NCBI RefSeq assembly: GCF_007678455.1
Contig: NZ_VEEP01000004.1
Span: 124,001-188,000, forward strand
Length of the DNA stretch: 64,000 bases
Source of the DNA: Cytobacillus oceanisediminis 2691
Lineage (GTDB): Bacteria; Bacillota; Bacilli; Bacillales; Cytobacillaceae
Direction: 5' to 3'
Below are positions 63,818-64,000 of the stretch, piece by piece. How positions within the stretch are numbered: position 1 is the first letter of the stretch; the number at the start of each line of letters is the position of its first letter. The notes beneath the pieces were generated by a model. That model worked only from the letters and a program-made list of their open reading frames with translations. It had not been told where the DNA came from and did not search any database. Position numbers and translations under genes: made by a program.

Positions 63818-64000
63818 ATGGAGCAACAGCGTTATCTTACCGTCAATGCGTTAACTAAATACATAAAACGAAAATTCGATGCTGATCCGCATTTGCAGGG
63901 TGTTTATCTTAAAGGGGAAATTTCCAACTTCAAAAGGCATTCCAGCGGACATATGTATTTTACACTCAAGGACGAGAAAGCCCGAATCCTTGCTGTCATG
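63818..64000 (+). CDS. xseA: Exodeoxyribonuclease VII large subunit, 3' end cut by window
   Basis: Only the first 61 residues are visible: [20 protein letters not shown], then [25 protein letters not shown], the N-terminal OB-fold that binds single-stranded DNA. AAAGGAG precedes the ATG. XseA with XseB degrades single-stranded DNA. Order folD-xseA matches B. subtilis. Confidence 0.95.
   Translation, partial: MEQQRYLTVNALTKYIKRKFDADPHLQGVYLKGEISNFKRHSSGHMYFTLKDEKARILAVM

Overview
The window comes from the chromosome of an endospore-forming, low-to-moderate GC Firmicute of the family Bacillaceae (Bacillus sensu lato, possibly Mesobacillus- or Cytobacillus-like; the genus is a guess). Gene content and order follow the B. 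subtilis yqgF-yqhZ chromosome arm almost step by step: pbpA, pst operon, rpmG, yqgN, gluP, yqgQ, glcK, yqgS, yqgU-yqgZ, comG operon, yqzE, yqhG-yqhH, gcvT-PA-PB, yqhL, lipM, splB, yqhO, yqhP, yqhR, aroQ, papA, efp, spoIIIAA-AH, accB-accC, amaP (yqhY), nusB, folD, xseA. The window starts inside pbpA and ends inside xseA.

Layout. 1-6200: cell-wall transpeptidase and the phosphate-starvation system pstS-pstC-pstA-pstB-phoU behind a four-repeat Pho box. 6400-9900: accessory part, with two small membrane proteins on the minus strand and a three-gene DUF4912 / GT4 glycosyltransferase / unknown-protein cluster. 9960-27200: ribosomal L33, folate salvage, DUF92, L-lactate dehydrogenase with Rex-like and cre-like sites, rhomboid GluP, a SpoVAF-like germination protein, glucokinase, an LTA-synthase-like enzyme, several small conserved Yqg proteins, a SufR-like regulator divergent from an MgsR/Spx-like protein, and a tRNA-Gln. 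27300-32100: the DNA-uptake pseudopilus operon comGA-GG, then aroK and yqzE. 32100-39020: an SNF2 helicase pair on the minus strand and the glycine cleavage operon under a tandem glycine riboswitch. 39100-50800: sulfurtransferase, lipoate synthesis, class II ribonucleotide reductase with two NrdR boxes, spore photoproduct lyase, patatin, YqhR/FigP, aroQ, papA, efp. 50870-57700: rhodanese lipoprotein, SIMPL protein, a 50-residue protein and the eight-gene spoIIIA operon. 57700-64000: chemotaxis receptor, acetyl-CoA carboxylase subunits, Asp23 protein, nusB, folD, xseA.

The genes combine housekeeping (fatty acid, folate, glycine C1, aromatic amino acid, dNTP and lipoate synthesis) with spore biology (spoIIIA channel, SplB, SpoVAF-like protein, YqhR) and natural competence.

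The most unusual structure is a pair of intergenic arrays about 22 kb apart (39100-39452 and 61759-62130). Both have a 52-bp period and the same 9-base inverted arms (TTCGGACAG / CTGTCCGAA), but different loop sequences. A second theme is three genes whose homology-supported start has no ATG, GTG or TTG: comGA (ATT), comGG (ATA) and spoIIIAD (ATT), each with a good ribosome binding site. All calls were made by reading the sequence; no database search was run.
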